Positions 1-6,115 of a DNA stretch of 8,221 nucleotides are shown here, piece by piece. The DNA is from Terriglobia bacterium (GTDB lineage: Bacteria > Acidobacteriota > Terriglobia > UBA7540), in NCBI GenBank assembly GCA_022866195.1, contig JALHUF010000279.1, positions 1 through 8,221 on the forward strand. The letters run 5' to 3'. Every line of letters starts with the position of its first letter. The first letter of the stretch is position 1. Under the pieces are notes generated by a model. That model was not told the origin of the DNA. It ran no database searches and worked only from the letters and a program-made list of their open reading frames with translations. The position numbers and the translations under genes are program-made.

Positions 1-77
1 CTTTGGGTCTATCCTGAGCCCGTTCGAGAGGTTTGGCTAGGGCCGCCTAACACCCGAATGGAGCCGACGCGCGGCTG
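1..77 (+). CDS. Possible 3' end of an integron-cassette ORF (partial)
   Basis: Frame 1 is open from the window edge to a TGA at 75-77 and would run through the left half of the attC site, ending in NTRMEPTRG. That tail is what the attC sequence itself encodes in this frame, and cassette proteins that read into their attC show similar tails. Frame 2 is an alternative and ends at TAG 38-40, five bases before the attC, which is the more usual cassette arrangement. Only 12-25 residues are visible, so no function can be given. Support comes only from position next to an attC, and the stretch may be non-coding. Confidence 0.25.
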
Positions 78-114
78 AGTTCTTGCGGCGCGCGGCTCAA
101 CCCCACCGTTAGGC
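45..114 (+). repeat. attC-like integron recombination site
   Basis: The outer core sites are GCCTAAC (45-51, R'') and GTTAGGC (108-114, R'), perfect reverse complements that fit RYYYAAC/GTTRRRY. The inner arms are GAGCCG-A-CGCGC (61-72) and GCGCGCGGCTC (88-98). They pair over 11 bp with one unpaired base, A67, like the extrahelical base that orients a folded attC. Unpaired spacers (52-60 and 99-107) separate the outer and inner arms, and the terminal loop is 15 nt. Core sites, bulged inner stem, spacers and a 70-bp total length together are diagnostic of attC. No integrase and no second attC lie in the window, so this may be the last site of an array or a solitary site without an integrase. 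Confidence 0.85.
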
Positions 115-250
115 GTAGCGTGTCCCACACCGCCCTGCGGGAGTCCTGGTAGCGCCGTTAGGCCGACCGCCGGAGCGCCGCGGATGGCCGGGTGAGCTAG
201 TTCTTACGCGCAGTCAGTGCTAGGATACGAAGTGAGATTGGAGAGTTGCC

Positions 251-433
251 GTGGGGACAAAGCAGCAGATATTGAGGGCCATTGAGGAGCTTCCCGACGA
301 CGCCGGCGTCGAAGAGGCCTTGGATCGGCTTTACCTGCTTTACAAAGTCGAGAGAGGTCTTCACCAAGCGGACCGCGGTGAACTTATCAGTCAAGAAGAA
401 GTCCGCCAGCGTATGGCGAAATGGCTCAAGTAA
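251..433 (+). CDS. Small antitoxin-like protein (60 aa), orphan
   Basis: The start is GTG at 251, with GGAGAG (240-245) as a plausible ribosome binding site five bases upstream. The product is a small, charged, helical protein. Its N-terminal part (QQILRAIEELPDD) is followed by a helix around LYLLYKVERGL, and the C-terminus is EEVRQRMAKWLK. From memory this resembles short proteins of bacterial toxin-antitoxin loci that precede RelE/ParE-type toxins and end in a similar EEV-x-x-R-x-x-x-WL pattern. That is a family impression, not a domain hit. No toxin follows: the TAA stop is directly abutted by REP-like palindromes. Its place just downstream of an attC fits a cassette-borne or captured antitoxin whose toxin was lost or never present. 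A DNA-binding or hypothetical protein remains possible. Confidence 0.6.
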   Translation: MGTKQQILRAIEELPDDAGVEEALDRLYLLYKVERGLHQADRGELISQEEVRQRMAKWLK

Positions 434-436
434 GCG

Positions 437-512
437 TAGCGCAGACCTCCGTCGGCGAGGTCTGCGGCTATTCCTAAAGAAGAACCGCGGACCCCAAGAG
501 CGGGGGTCCGCG
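437..512. repeat. Pair of REP-like palindromes
   Basis: Two GC-rich hairpins stand head to tail directly after the stop of the small gene. The first has arms GCAGACCTC (441-449) and GAGGTCTGC (457-465), with outer TAGC/GCTA arms (437-440, 467-470). The second has CGCGGACCCC (486-495) and GGGGTCCGCG (503-512) with a 7-nt loop and is followed by CTACC. Both stems carry a GTAGCG-like edge, as in intergenic REP-type elements. No T-run follows either stem, so rho-independent termination is not indicated, though the first hairpin could protect the transcript's 3' end. Confidence 0.65.
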
Positions 513-788
513 CTACCTGCTTGCGAAGATAGCAGCCGCCCGGGAGTCTTGGAGACGCGGCGCCGACCGCGGGGTTGTCCCAGGCGGGGCGGCAGGGGAG
601 GGATTTCCCTGGGAGGGCCGCCTCTAGCCTCGATAAGTAGGCTCACAGGGTCTCTCACCGGAACCACCCCCGGCGCCCGTTAGCCCTCAAAATGAGAAAA
701 GTGAGAACACTGCGACAGATTTTCTAACTCCTTCACATTCCAATGGTTAGAGTTGTCCGCAGCACGCTTTTGGCCCGCTAGCTGGTAG
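513..788. other. Intergenic stretch without a recognisable gene
   Basis: I see no protein-like frame here. Two minor marks are present. The segment around 541-575 (CGGGAGTCTTGG...GCCGACCGC) resembles 139-169 (CGGGAGTCCTGG...GCCGACCGC), a weak dispersed repeat. CTTCACATTCC at 732-742 matches the first bases of the 53-bp tandem unit found further right, as if it were a broken-off copy. CTAAC (724-728) and GTTAG (745-749) form a short inverted pair that lacks the inner arms of an attC. Confidence 0.5.
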
Positions 789-812
789 CCACGGCACCGC
801 TCTCGTGCCGTG
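788..812. repeat. Hairpin founding the tandem palindrome array
   Basis: CCACGGCAC (789-797) pairs with GTGCCGTGG (805-813) across a 7-nt loop. Its stem is nearly the same as the one repeated in the three downstream 53-bp units (CCACGGCAT/ATGCCGTGG), but its loop differs. It is therefore a related member of the same palindrome family rather than a fourth copy of the unit. Confidence 0.7.
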
Positions 813-814
813 GG

Positions 815-973
815 CTTTTCACATTCCTTACGAACCCACGGCATAAAGATCATGCCGTGGCTACCAGCTTTTCACATTCCTTACGAACCCACGGCATAAA
901 GATCATGCCGTGGCCACCGGCTTTTCACATGCCTTACGAACCCACGGCATAAAGATCATGCCGTGGCTACCGG
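815..973. repeat. Three tandem 53-bp units, each with a hairpin
   Basis: The units lie at 815-867, 868-920 and 921-973, each starting CTTTTCACAT. They are almost identical: unit 2 has CCACCGG where unit 1 has CTACCAG, and unit 3 has CACATGCC where the others have CACATTCC. Each unit contains CCACGGCAT, a 7-nt loop AAAGATC, and ATGCCGTGG, giving regularly spaced 9-bp stems. The near identity indicates recent tandem amplification. The units abut with no unique spacers, so this is not a CRISPR array. It resembles intergenic palindromic (REP-type) repeats; function is unknown. Confidence 0.85.
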
Positions 974-989
974 GTTCGTTGATCCCTCG

Positions 990-1205
990 GCTTCGCTCGG
1001 GATTTCGGGAGCGAGAATCTCGTCGCAGTTGCGCCACGCCAGCCAGAAGGTTGTCGAGGCTTTCTACCGCGCCTCCTTCGGCGGCTTTCAGGTGCTTCCC
1101 GAGGAGGTGCGCGAACTCCGGCGTGACCTGGAACGAGCGGGTGCTTCCTGACATCCCGGCAGGGTTTCGCCCGCAAGTCTTGCTTGCCTTATCTGGATGA
1201 TTCAC
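990..1205. other. Possible gene remnant, frame unresolved
   Basis: Between the tandem repeats and the lipoprotein gene, both strands have protein-like frames. The plus-strand frame ends at 1151 and includes VVEAFYRASFGGFQVLPEEV. The minus-strand frame starts at 1205 with an ATG, includes SFQVTPEFAHLLGKHLKAAE, and then runs into repeat DNA. I recognise neither. A decayed or truncated gene whose end was replaced by repeats is the simplest reading, but GC-rich non-coding DNA also gives such open frames. From 1206 to 1402 I see no further gene and no convincing promoter. Confidence 0.25.
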
Positions 1206-1390
1206 TGTATTTTCCCAAGGGGGCTCGGTCAGGTCGGCGGAAGCTGTTCCTGCCGGGAAACCCGAATAGAGGGAAGGATCATCTGACCTAGAGGTTCCCG
1301 CTCAGAGAAGACGAAGGGCATGCTGGAGGTTGCGGCAAGATGAAGAAGGCAGAGAGCCGGTCAGAGTGGGGGGCCTCGACCAGCCGAGAT

Positions 1391-1399
1391 AGGAAGAGG
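1391..1399 (+). promoter_or_regulatory. Ribosome binding site choosing the lipoprotein start
   Basis: AGGAAGAGG lies just ahead of ATG 1403. This favours 1403 over the in-frame ATG at 1340, which would place 21 charged residues before the signal peptide. Confidence 0.7.
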
Positions 1400-1402
1400 C
1401 TG

Positions 1403-2866
1403 ATGCGCAAACGGACGCTGGCGGTGGGCCTCATGGTGATACTGGCTGCCTTGATCCTTGCCAGTTGCGGCGGGAACGAGGTCGTGACGCCTACCCCCAT
1501 CGGGAACGGGGCGCTGTACACCTTCATTGGTGACACGCCCATGTCGGACGTCCTTTCTCTCCGCGTTTACATCACGGGCATGACCCTTAGGGTTCAAGGT
1601 GGGGAAAGCAAAGTCACCGTGATCCCCAGCTCGTATATTAAAGTCAACTTCGCATCTTTGCGGGATTTTGCCACGGTCCTAAATCTGACTGCCGTGCCGG
1701 AGGGCACCTATGACCAGGCTACAATCACCTTTTCGATCCCGCAGCTCGCCCTTTACGATCCTACCGTGACCCCTCCCGTGACGGTTCTGAACGCGGTGTT
1801 TTCGACTTCCGGGCCGACGATTGCCATCCGGCCTGCCCTGACAATTGTCAAGAACCAGGTGCATGTGCTGCGCTTAGATTTTGACTTCTTGCGGTCGATC
1901 GAACTCGACGCAGACGACCAGGTGACGGGCAACGTGACGCCCATTTTCAAGGCTTCCCCTGTGCTCGCCACAGCAGACCAGGGGTTTGGGGAACTGGACG
2001 ACCTGGTAGGTTTTGTGCGCACGGTGTCCCCCTCCAGCACGAGCGGGGATTTCATTGGCAGTTTCAATGTTCAGCTTCTCGCAGGAACGGGTCCTTCAGT
2101 TACGGTTAATCTGACTAGTACCAGCCAGCTTTACGGTGTCCCCGCGCTGAATCAGCTGGAGACCGGCAGGTTCGTGGAGGTCGATGCCGTTGTCGATGAC
2201 AAAGGGAACTTGGTGGCGAAAACCGTGGAGGTTGAAGACCGTGCCGTTGTGGAAGAGAACAAGTTGGCCTTCCTTGGCTATGTGATCTCCGTGACGAAAG
2301 ATGAAAGCGGTAAAGTCACCCAGTTCTCTTTCTACGTGCGCGAGGAGGAACCCGAGTACACCTATGGCGTGCCTCTGGATTCCGTCGTCGTGGTGAACGT
2401 TGCCGAAAGCACGACGTTTCAATACTCGACGCGGCTGACGAACTTCCTCAACCTGCCCTTTGACGCTACCGCCGTGACTCCCGGCCAGGAGCTGATTGTC
2501 CACGGTAAATACACAAAGACGACCGACCAGCCCACCACCGTGGATGCAAACATGATTTTCCTGAAGCTGCAGACTGTGCAAGGGGCCTTGTCTTCTCTTG
2601 TGCCGCCGGTTGGCTCGGATGGCAAGACAGGCGCATTCTGGTATGCCCCCGGCGCCTCACTTCTTCAAGGCTCTCCTGTTATGGTCTTCACCAACAACCA
2701 GACTGTATTTCTCAACGTGTTCGGATTGGGCGATCTCAGGCCTCAAGCTACTCTGCTGGTGAGGGGGTTGCCCTTCTATCAGGCCCAGGCAAGCACGATT
2801 AACGGCGTCCCAGTCCCGGCCGGGACGCTGGTCATTACCGCCCGACAAGTGCACCAGCTTCAATAA
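1403..2866 (+). CDS. DUF4382/DUF5666-type secreted lipoprotein (487 aa)
   Basis: The product is a predicted lipoprotein of unknown function. From the ATG at 1403 it opens with a positive n-region (MRKR), a hydrophobic stretch, and a lipobox LASC with the lipidated cysteine at residue 22. The mature part is rich in Val, Thr and beta-strand patterns. Residues about 34-185 have the DUF4382 layout: a leading strand, the VYITGMTLRV strand and an LPEGTY-like turn (AVPEGTYDQATITF). Residues about 200-276 resemble DUF5666 (RFVEVDAVVDDKGNLVAKTVEVED is split here as RFVEVDAVVDD and GNLVAKTVEVED). Two more beta-rich modules follow at about 288-390 and 392-487. Such proteins are typically cell-envelope-anchored and uncharacterised. 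The gene stands alone and is convergent with the DinB gene. Start choice and lipobox are firm; the DUF assignments are from memory of the families. Confidence 0.85.
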   Translation: MRKRTLAVGLMVILAALILASCGGNEVVTPTPIGNGALYTFIGDTPMSDVLSLRVYITGMTLRVQGGESKVTVIPSSYIKVNFASLRDFATVLNLTAVPEGTYDQATITFSIPQLALYDPTVTPPVTVLNAVFSTSGPTIAIRPALTIVKNQVHVLRLDFDFLRSIELDADDQVTGNVTPIFKASPVLATADQGFGELDDLVGFVRTVSPSSTSGDFIGSFNVQLLAGTGPSVTVNLTSTSQLYGVPALNQLETGRFVEVDAVVDDKGNLVAKTVEVEDRAVVEENKLAFLGYVISVTKDESGKVTQFSFYVREEEPEYTYGVPLDSVVVVNVAESTTFQYSTRLTNFLNLPFDATAVTPGQELIVHGKYTKTTDQPTTVDANMIFLKLQTVQGALSSLVPPVGSDGKTGAFWYAPGASLLQGSPVMVFTNNQTVFLNVFGLGDLRPQATLLVRGLPFYQAQASTINGVPVPAGTLVITARQVHQLQ

Positions 2867-2943
2867 CAAATCCCCAGGTTTGAGCTGATTGCCGCCGCGA
2901 CAGGACAGCGGGAAGGAGTCCGTTGCTGCACGCGCAGGTTTCG

Positions 2944-3489
2944 TCAGATTGCGGGGAGCTTCCGGGTGCGGGATGCCTTTATCGCTTGGCCCGGCAACCG
3001 TGTGAACCCCAGGTCGCGCCGCCGTTTCATCTTCGTCACCAAGACAATCTGGCCGGCGTGATGGGCGAAATGTTCAACAACATGCCAGAGGGCCTTGAGG
3101 CCGCTCAGGCGGAATCCCTGAATCACGTATTCGCGTGTCAAATCGTCCGGGGACAACTTCTGGATGACCCGAGAGGCCTCGGCAACTGTTTTCCCCAGGC
3201 GGGCCAGGAGCACGCGGCGGGGGAACAGCCCACGTGCTGAGAATTCTTTATCGCGTTCCCGGCGGTCAGGGGCGCCGCCCAGCCCGGAGATAATCCATTG
3301 CCGGACGTTTCCCTCCAGGTGCAGAACTAGGTTGCCCACGCTGTTTGAGGTGGGGTGCGATCGCCACCAAATCTTTTTCTCAGAGAGCATCCGGAGGCAG
3401 CGTGCAATGCGGGTCAAGTGGTGCGCCTGAAGTGAGTGGCGGGCCTGCGCCAGGATCTGTCTCGTCAAGCGCGAAAGATTGGTTGTCAT
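2944..3489 (-). CDS. DinB/DUF1572 family protein (181 aa)
   Basis: This is a four-helix-bundle putative metalloenzyme of the DinB-like superfamily, whose members include mycothiol- and bacillithiol-dependent transferases; the substrate here is unknown. It shows the DUF1572 pattern: WWRSHPTSNSVGNLVLHLEG (residues 41-60) followed by NVRQWIISG, and later the C-terminal helix WHVVEHFAHHAGQI (135-148). H57, H140 and H144 are the expected metal ligands of the DinB triad. The ATG at 3489 is preceded by GGAGG at eight bases. Length is normal for the family, with a basic tail of about 30 residues after the last helix. Its start overlaps the stop of the upstream glycosylase remnant (ATGA), so the two were probably one transcript. 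No signal peptide is visible, so it is probably cytoplasmic. Confidence 0.85.
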   Translation of the reverse strand: MTTNLSRLTRQILAQARHSLQAHHLTRIARCLRMLSEKKIWWRSHPTSNSVGNLVLHLEGNVRQWIISGLGGAPDRRERDKEFSARGLFPRRVLLARLGKTVAEASRVIQKLSPDDLTREYVIQGFRLSGLKALWHVVEHFAHHAGQIVLVTKMKRRRDLGFTRLPGQAIKASRTRKLPAI

Positions 3490-3854
3490 CGCTTCTGCCT
3501 CCGGCCCGCTGAGCTGAGTTTGGCGGCGGGGTGAGGGAGCACGCTATAGCTGTTTCCCGCGAACCAGACCCGCTCCCCGTAGGTCTTGGTCAAAGCCTTC
3601 TTGACCTGGTACACAAACGCCAAGTTTACCCGCTGTTCCAGGATAACTGATATCAGCGTCTCATAGATACTTGCAGATTGTGGAATGCGCATGCCATGGA
3701 AGTGTCTGGTCAGCCGACGAAGTACGAGGTCGGATTCAGCCTTCCCGTAAAAGGGGCCGAGATCCAGGTCGCTAGAAGACTGATGCTCGACAAGAGTCTG
3801 GAGCTCGCCGAGCGGCTCGCGGTTGAGGCCATGAGAAACCCGCGCTGTGCTCAT
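3486..3854 (-). pseudogene. Truncated AlkA-type DNA-3-methyladenine glycosylase
   Basis: The frame, read from the ATG at 3854 (a GTG at 3881 is also in frame), gives about 122 residues. The middle resembles AlkA-like HhH-GPD base-excision glycosylases: DLDLGPFYGKAESD, then LVLRRLTRHFHGMRIP, then IYETLISVILEQRVNLAF, which corresponds to the family's FEALV-x-x-I-x-x-QQ-(I/V)-S helix. The usual QQ is EQR here. Translation stops soon after YSVLPHPAAKL. The helix-hairpin-helix and the catalytic aspartate, which form the C-terminal third, are absent. The usual AlkA N-terminal domain of about 100 residues is also missing or unrecognisable. I see no remnant of the lost parts on either strand, because the DinB gene begins exactly at the break. 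It is almost certainly inactive as a glycosylase; a small retained protein cannot be excluded. Confidence 0.65.
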
Positions 3855-4020
3855 GGTGGGGTCACTCGGCGGCCCGAACACGCGTGGTGAAAAGATAAAC
3901 GCGCGGTGCGTGCCCTGCCGGGGAGGGAGGAGGCGGGACGGGCACGACGAAAGGGGCGGAACCCCTCGACCCCAAATCCGCGATTGCAGGCAAGGCAGGT
4001 TCCATGTAACTTAGCTATGG

Positions 4021-4065
4021 CCCAAGCATCGAATCAAGCAGGACATGGATGCTTCGAGGCTTGGG
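4021..4065 (+). promoter_or_regulatory. Long imperfect hairpin upstream of the sigma factor gene
   Basis: CCCAAGC-a-TCGAA (4021-4033) pairs with TTCGA-g-GCTTGGG (4053-4065), giving 12 pairs with one internal mismatch and a 19-nt loop. A competing stem, GCATC (4026-4030) with GATGC (4048-4052), would disrupt the lower part. It lies about 75 bases before the ATG, so it could be in the 5' leader or be a protein-binding operator. I could not place a convincing promoter in 3882-4139. Confidence 0.4.
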
Positions 4066-4139
4066 GGGTAACGGAAACGCCGCCGCTGGTTCCGCTGCCC
4101 TGCCAAAATGAACGGTCAGTTCGGCCTCACGGAGCGTTG

Positions 4140-4742
4140 ATGACTGAGTCTTCCCCGGTTGTGCCCAGGAAGGATGATTCGGTTCTGGTCACCGAGGCGA
4201 AGGCTGGCAATTATGCGGCCTTCGAAGCACTCGTGAGCCGTTACGAGAAAAAGATCTATCGCCTGGGTTTAAACCTCACCGGCAATCCTGAGGACGCGGA
4301 GGATGTGCTCCAGGAAGCCTTCCTCAAGGCCTTCGCGCACCTGGCCGAATTTCGTGAGGATGCACGCTTTTACACCTGGCTGGTGCGCATCGCCATCAAC
4401 GAAGGGTTGATGAAACTGCGCAAGCGTCGCTCCGACAAGGCGGTTCCTATTGAAGATGCCGTGGGCGAGGAAGGCGAGATCATACCTCGGGAATTCACCG
4501 ACTGGAAACCCAACCCGGAGCAACTCTATGCCCAGGGGGAGATGGAGACCATCTTGCAGAACGCGGCGCAGGGCCTCTCTCCCGGCTTTCGCGCCGTGTT
4601 TCTGTTACGAGACGTGGAAGGGCTTTCCACGGAGGAAACGGCACAGCTCCTTAACCTTACCGAGGGTGCGGTGAAGGCACGGCTATTCCGCGCCCGGCTG
4701 CAGTTGCGGGAAGGATTGAGCAAGGTGTTCAAGCGAGGATGA
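4140..4742 (+). CDS. ECF (RpoE-like) RNA polymerase sigma factor (200 aa)
   Basis: This directs RNA polymerase to a specific promoter set, acting as a group 4 sigma factor. Sigma region 2 spans about residues 27-97: AFEALVSRYEKKIYRL, then NPEDAEDVLQEAFLKAF for core binding, then FYTWLVRIAINEGLMKLRKR for -10 recognition. Region 4 spans about 140-192: LSPGFRAVFLLRDVEGLSTE followed by the helix-turn-helix ETAQLLNLTEGAVKARLFRA. The acidic linker at 103-135 is typical. The ATG at 4140 is chosen because GGAG (4131-4134) sits five bases upstream and the family starts there; the frame is open further upstream but that part has no sigma similarity. The stop overlaps the next start as ATGA, which argues for coupled translation with its anti-sigma factor. 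Which promoters it reads cannot be told. Confidence 0.93.
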   Translation: MTESSPVVPRKDDSVLVTEAKAGNYAAFEALVSRYEKKIYRLGLNLTGNPEDAEDVLQEAFLKAFAHLAEFREDARFYTWLVRIAINEGLMKLRKRRSDKAVPIEDAVGEEGEIIPREFTDWKPNPEQLYAQGEMETILQNAAQGLSPGFRAVFLLRDVEGLSTEETAQLLNLTEGAVKARLFRARLQLREGLSKVFKRG

Positions 4743-4987
4743 ACTTGTTAAACTGTAAGGACTGCCTCAAGGAGATTTCGAGCTACCTCGATGGGGAAAT
4801 GGAGCCGGACCTGAAGCGGCACCTGGAAGAACATCTCAGCCTGTGTCACCATTGCCAGGTCGTGTTTGATTCGGCTCGCAAGACCATCGAGCTTTACTGT
4901 GACGGCAGGCTGTTTCCGCTCCCCCTCGAGGTTCGTGACCGTCTGCACCGAGCCCTGCGGCGCCGCTGGGAGGAAAAAGCCAGCTAG
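4739..4987 (+). CDS. Soluble zinc-binding anti-sigma factor (82 aa)
   Basis: This is a small zf-HC2/ZAS-type anti-sigma factor, expected to hold the upstream ECF sigma factor inactive. The zinc motif is visible as C6-x2-C9 near the N-terminus and H32-x3-C36-x2-C39 (HLSLCHHC). In this family the His and the two Cys of HxxxCxxC plus one upstream Cys form the zinc site, and sometimes respond to oxidation. The C-terminal part is a basic amphipathic helix (EVRDRLHRALRRRW) suited to contact with the sigma factor. There is no transmembrane segment, so control would be in the cytoplasm rather than across the membrane. It overlaps the sigma gene by four bases. Redox sensing is a family-level possibility, not shown by the sequence. 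Confidence 0.88.
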   Translation: MNLLNCKDCLKEISSYLDGEMEPDLKRHLEEHLSLCHHCQVVFDSARKTIELYCDGRLFPLPLEVRDRLHRALRRRWEEKAS

Positions 4988-5191
4988 CTCCTAGGGCCGC
5001 GAGCAGTCATTGAGGTGTCCGCCGAACCGGTTTCTGTTGTCCCTTTCGGATGCCGCATTCCAATTCCCAATTAACAGAACAGAGTCTGCGGAGCAAGCAG
5101 ACTTCTCTGGCATGAAGCACGCCCCTGCCATCAGCATTGTGGGGAGAACTGCGGCGTCGCTGCGGGGTACAAGCCTCGACCGGGTTTGCGG

Positions 5192-5199
5192 TGGACGCG
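5192..5199 (+). repeat. Left copy of the 8-bp target duplication
   Basis: TGGACGCG directly precedes the left terminal inverted repeat and recurs exactly at 6895-6902 after the right one. This is the scar expected of transposition with an 8-bp staggered cut. Confidence 0.8.
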
Positions 5200-5226
5200 G
5201 GTAGTGTCCTAAAAGTGTGTTGGTAG
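5200..5226 (+). repeat. Left terminal inverted repeat
   Basis: It begins GGTAGTGTCCTAAAAG and pairs with the reverse complement of 6868-6894. The mismatches are at positions 4, 15, 16 and 24. Confidence 0.8.
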
Positions 5227-5274
5227 GGGTATGTCCAAAATTTGAATCCGCAACTTTCTATTCGGGGGCCAGTG

Positions 5275-5748
5275 CTAATAAGTTCCTGGCTCGTGGCCGT
5301 CTACACTGATCTCTGAGAAATCTTTGGCTAGAATGACGCGGTTGAGCATCTTTCCCTTAAACCACATCGGCCTGGGATGCCATCCAGCGCTGTTCCACAT
5401 ATACGATGTGCCGAAGTCTACTGGGGGAATATTCACAGGCAATCCCACTCTTTCGAGGGCCTCTTGAACGCCTTTGGGGGTCTTCTTATACCTATAGACA
5501 AACAACAGCACTCGCTCTTTTGTTTCGACCGTTCCACATCCTCTGCGGAATTCGTAATCCCAACCCTCAGCGGGAATTCTAGGCGGAAGTATCTTGACCG
5601 GGTTCCCGAAATACTTGACGGCGTTTGCGTGGGAATGCCAAAGGATTTTTGCGGCATCAATTTCCTGCTTGGGGGTCTGCGCTGCTAATTTCGACGGGAG
5701 TGAAAAGGTAAGGAAAAGGCAGACGACGCTCAAAAGCAGCGGTTTCAT
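5275..5748 (-). CDS. Secreted protein of unknown function, element cargo (157 aa)
   Basis: The ATG at 5748 is preceded by AAGGAG at six bases, a near-ideal ribosome binding site, and begins a clear signal peptide. The order is MK, a hydrophobic core PLLLSVVCLFLTFSL, then SKLAAQTP with cleavage likely near residue 23. The mature protein, about 134 residues, is basic and aromatic-rich: WDYEFRRGCGTVE, then ERVLLFVYRYKKTPKGVQEALERVG, then a Trp/Pro-rich tail (MWNSAGWHPRPMWF). It has only one cysteine after the signal peptide. I recognise no family and see no catalytic motif. It is the distal cargo gene of the element, about 100 bases behind a small ORF on the same strand. Export to the periplasm or outside is the only function-related inference. 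Confidence 0.75.
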   Translation of the reverse strand: MKPLLLSVVCLFLTFSLPSKLAAQTPKQEIDAAKILWHSHANAVKYFGNPVKILPPRIPAEGWDYEFRRGCGTVETKERVLLFVYRYKKTPKGVQEALERVGLPVNIPPVDFGTSYMWNSAGWHPRPMWFKGKMLNRVILAKDFSEISVDGHEPGTY

Positions 5749-5847
5749 GTTTGGCTCCTTTGGCGGCGTGAATTGCGCCCATTTTACTAGATGGCTGTTT
5801 TGCGGGGGTGGGCAGAACCACCGCCGCCCCAAAATCAAGTCGGTCGT

Positions 5848-5940
5848 TTATGGCGGCCGAATCTTGATTTCAGTTGTGCCATCCCGTTTATATCGGATTG
5901 GCACCCGATAACCTTTCGGGATAAACACCGATAGGTGCAT
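5848..5940 (-). CDS. Small ORF preceding the secreted-protein gene (30 aa)
   Basis: ATG 5940 has GGAGG five bases upstream. The 30-residue product begins MHLSVFIPKGYRVPIRY. Its first 17 codons align without gaps to the small ORF at 6630-6776 (M-x-L-x-V-x-I-P-x-G-x-R-[VI]-x-I-R-[YF]), and the start codons coincide. A longer in-frame version reaching back to 6186 is open, but it would overlap the zinc-ribbon gene, and the similarity between the copies shifts frame just before the ATG. It sits about 100 bases ahead of the secreted-protein gene. It may be a leader peptide or a conserved small protein; function is unknown. Confidence 0.5.
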   Translation of the reverse strand: MHLSVFIPKGYRVPIRYKRDGTTEIKIRPP

Positions 5941-5969
5941 TCGCACCTCCGCCGCTCCCAGACTGAAGC
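5892..5969. repeat. Left copy of the internal leader module
   Basis: It is similar to 6728-6804. The first 50 bases of the two copies match at 32 positions without a gap, covering the start of each small ORF. The remainder, the ribosome-binding region up to CTGAAGC, aligns with a one-base gap. Confidence 0.65.
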
Positions 5970-6115
5970 CCGATACCGGGCCACCCTGCGCCAGGAGCGG
6001 TCGGTGCGGAGGGTACGCCCCGCCGGTGGCCGTGTCAAACCAGCGCCCATCGGCGGGGCTTTTATTCCTTACTTGGGGTGGTCTCCGTCGCCTGCAATAT
6101 GAAAAGGCGACCCTG

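Noticed and set aside
157..163. Second GTTAGGC core-like site
   Set aside because: No matching RYYYAAC and no bulged inner stem accompany it, so it is not a second attC.
197..667. Minus-strand open frame of 156 codons
   Set aside because: It runs antisense through the small antitoxin-like gene and both REP-like palindromes. Its Arg/Pro-rich composition reflects GC-rich repeats, not a protein.
815..973. CRISPR array
   Set aside because: The three 53-bp units abut directly with no unique spacers, and no cas gene is present.
1340..1402. Upstream ATG for the lipoprotein
   Set aside because: It would put a charged 21-residue extension before a perfect signal peptide; the ATG at 1403 has the better ribosome binding site.
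2096..2581. Minus-strand frame of 161 codons inside the lipoprotein gene
   Set aside because: It is antisense to a gene with clear domain pattern and lipobox, and is His-rich without any family likeness.
2923..3240. Plus-strand frame over the DinB gene
   Set aside because: It is a shadow of the DinB/DUF1572 gene, whose conserved histidines and ribosome binding site identify the true strand.
3906..4139. N-terminal extension of the sigma factor
   Set aside because: The extra 78 codons have no sigma similarity and cross the upstream hairpin; ATG 4140 has a good ribosome binding site.
5083..5103. Terminator after the anti-sigma gene
   Set aside because: AGTCTGC/GCAGACT forms a 7-bp stem but no T-run follows, and it lies about 100 bases beyond the stop. 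It is too weak to call.
6087..6111. Terminator after the zinc-ribbon gene
   Set aside because: GTCGCC/GGCGAC is a short stem with a 13-nt loop and no T-run on the minus strand.
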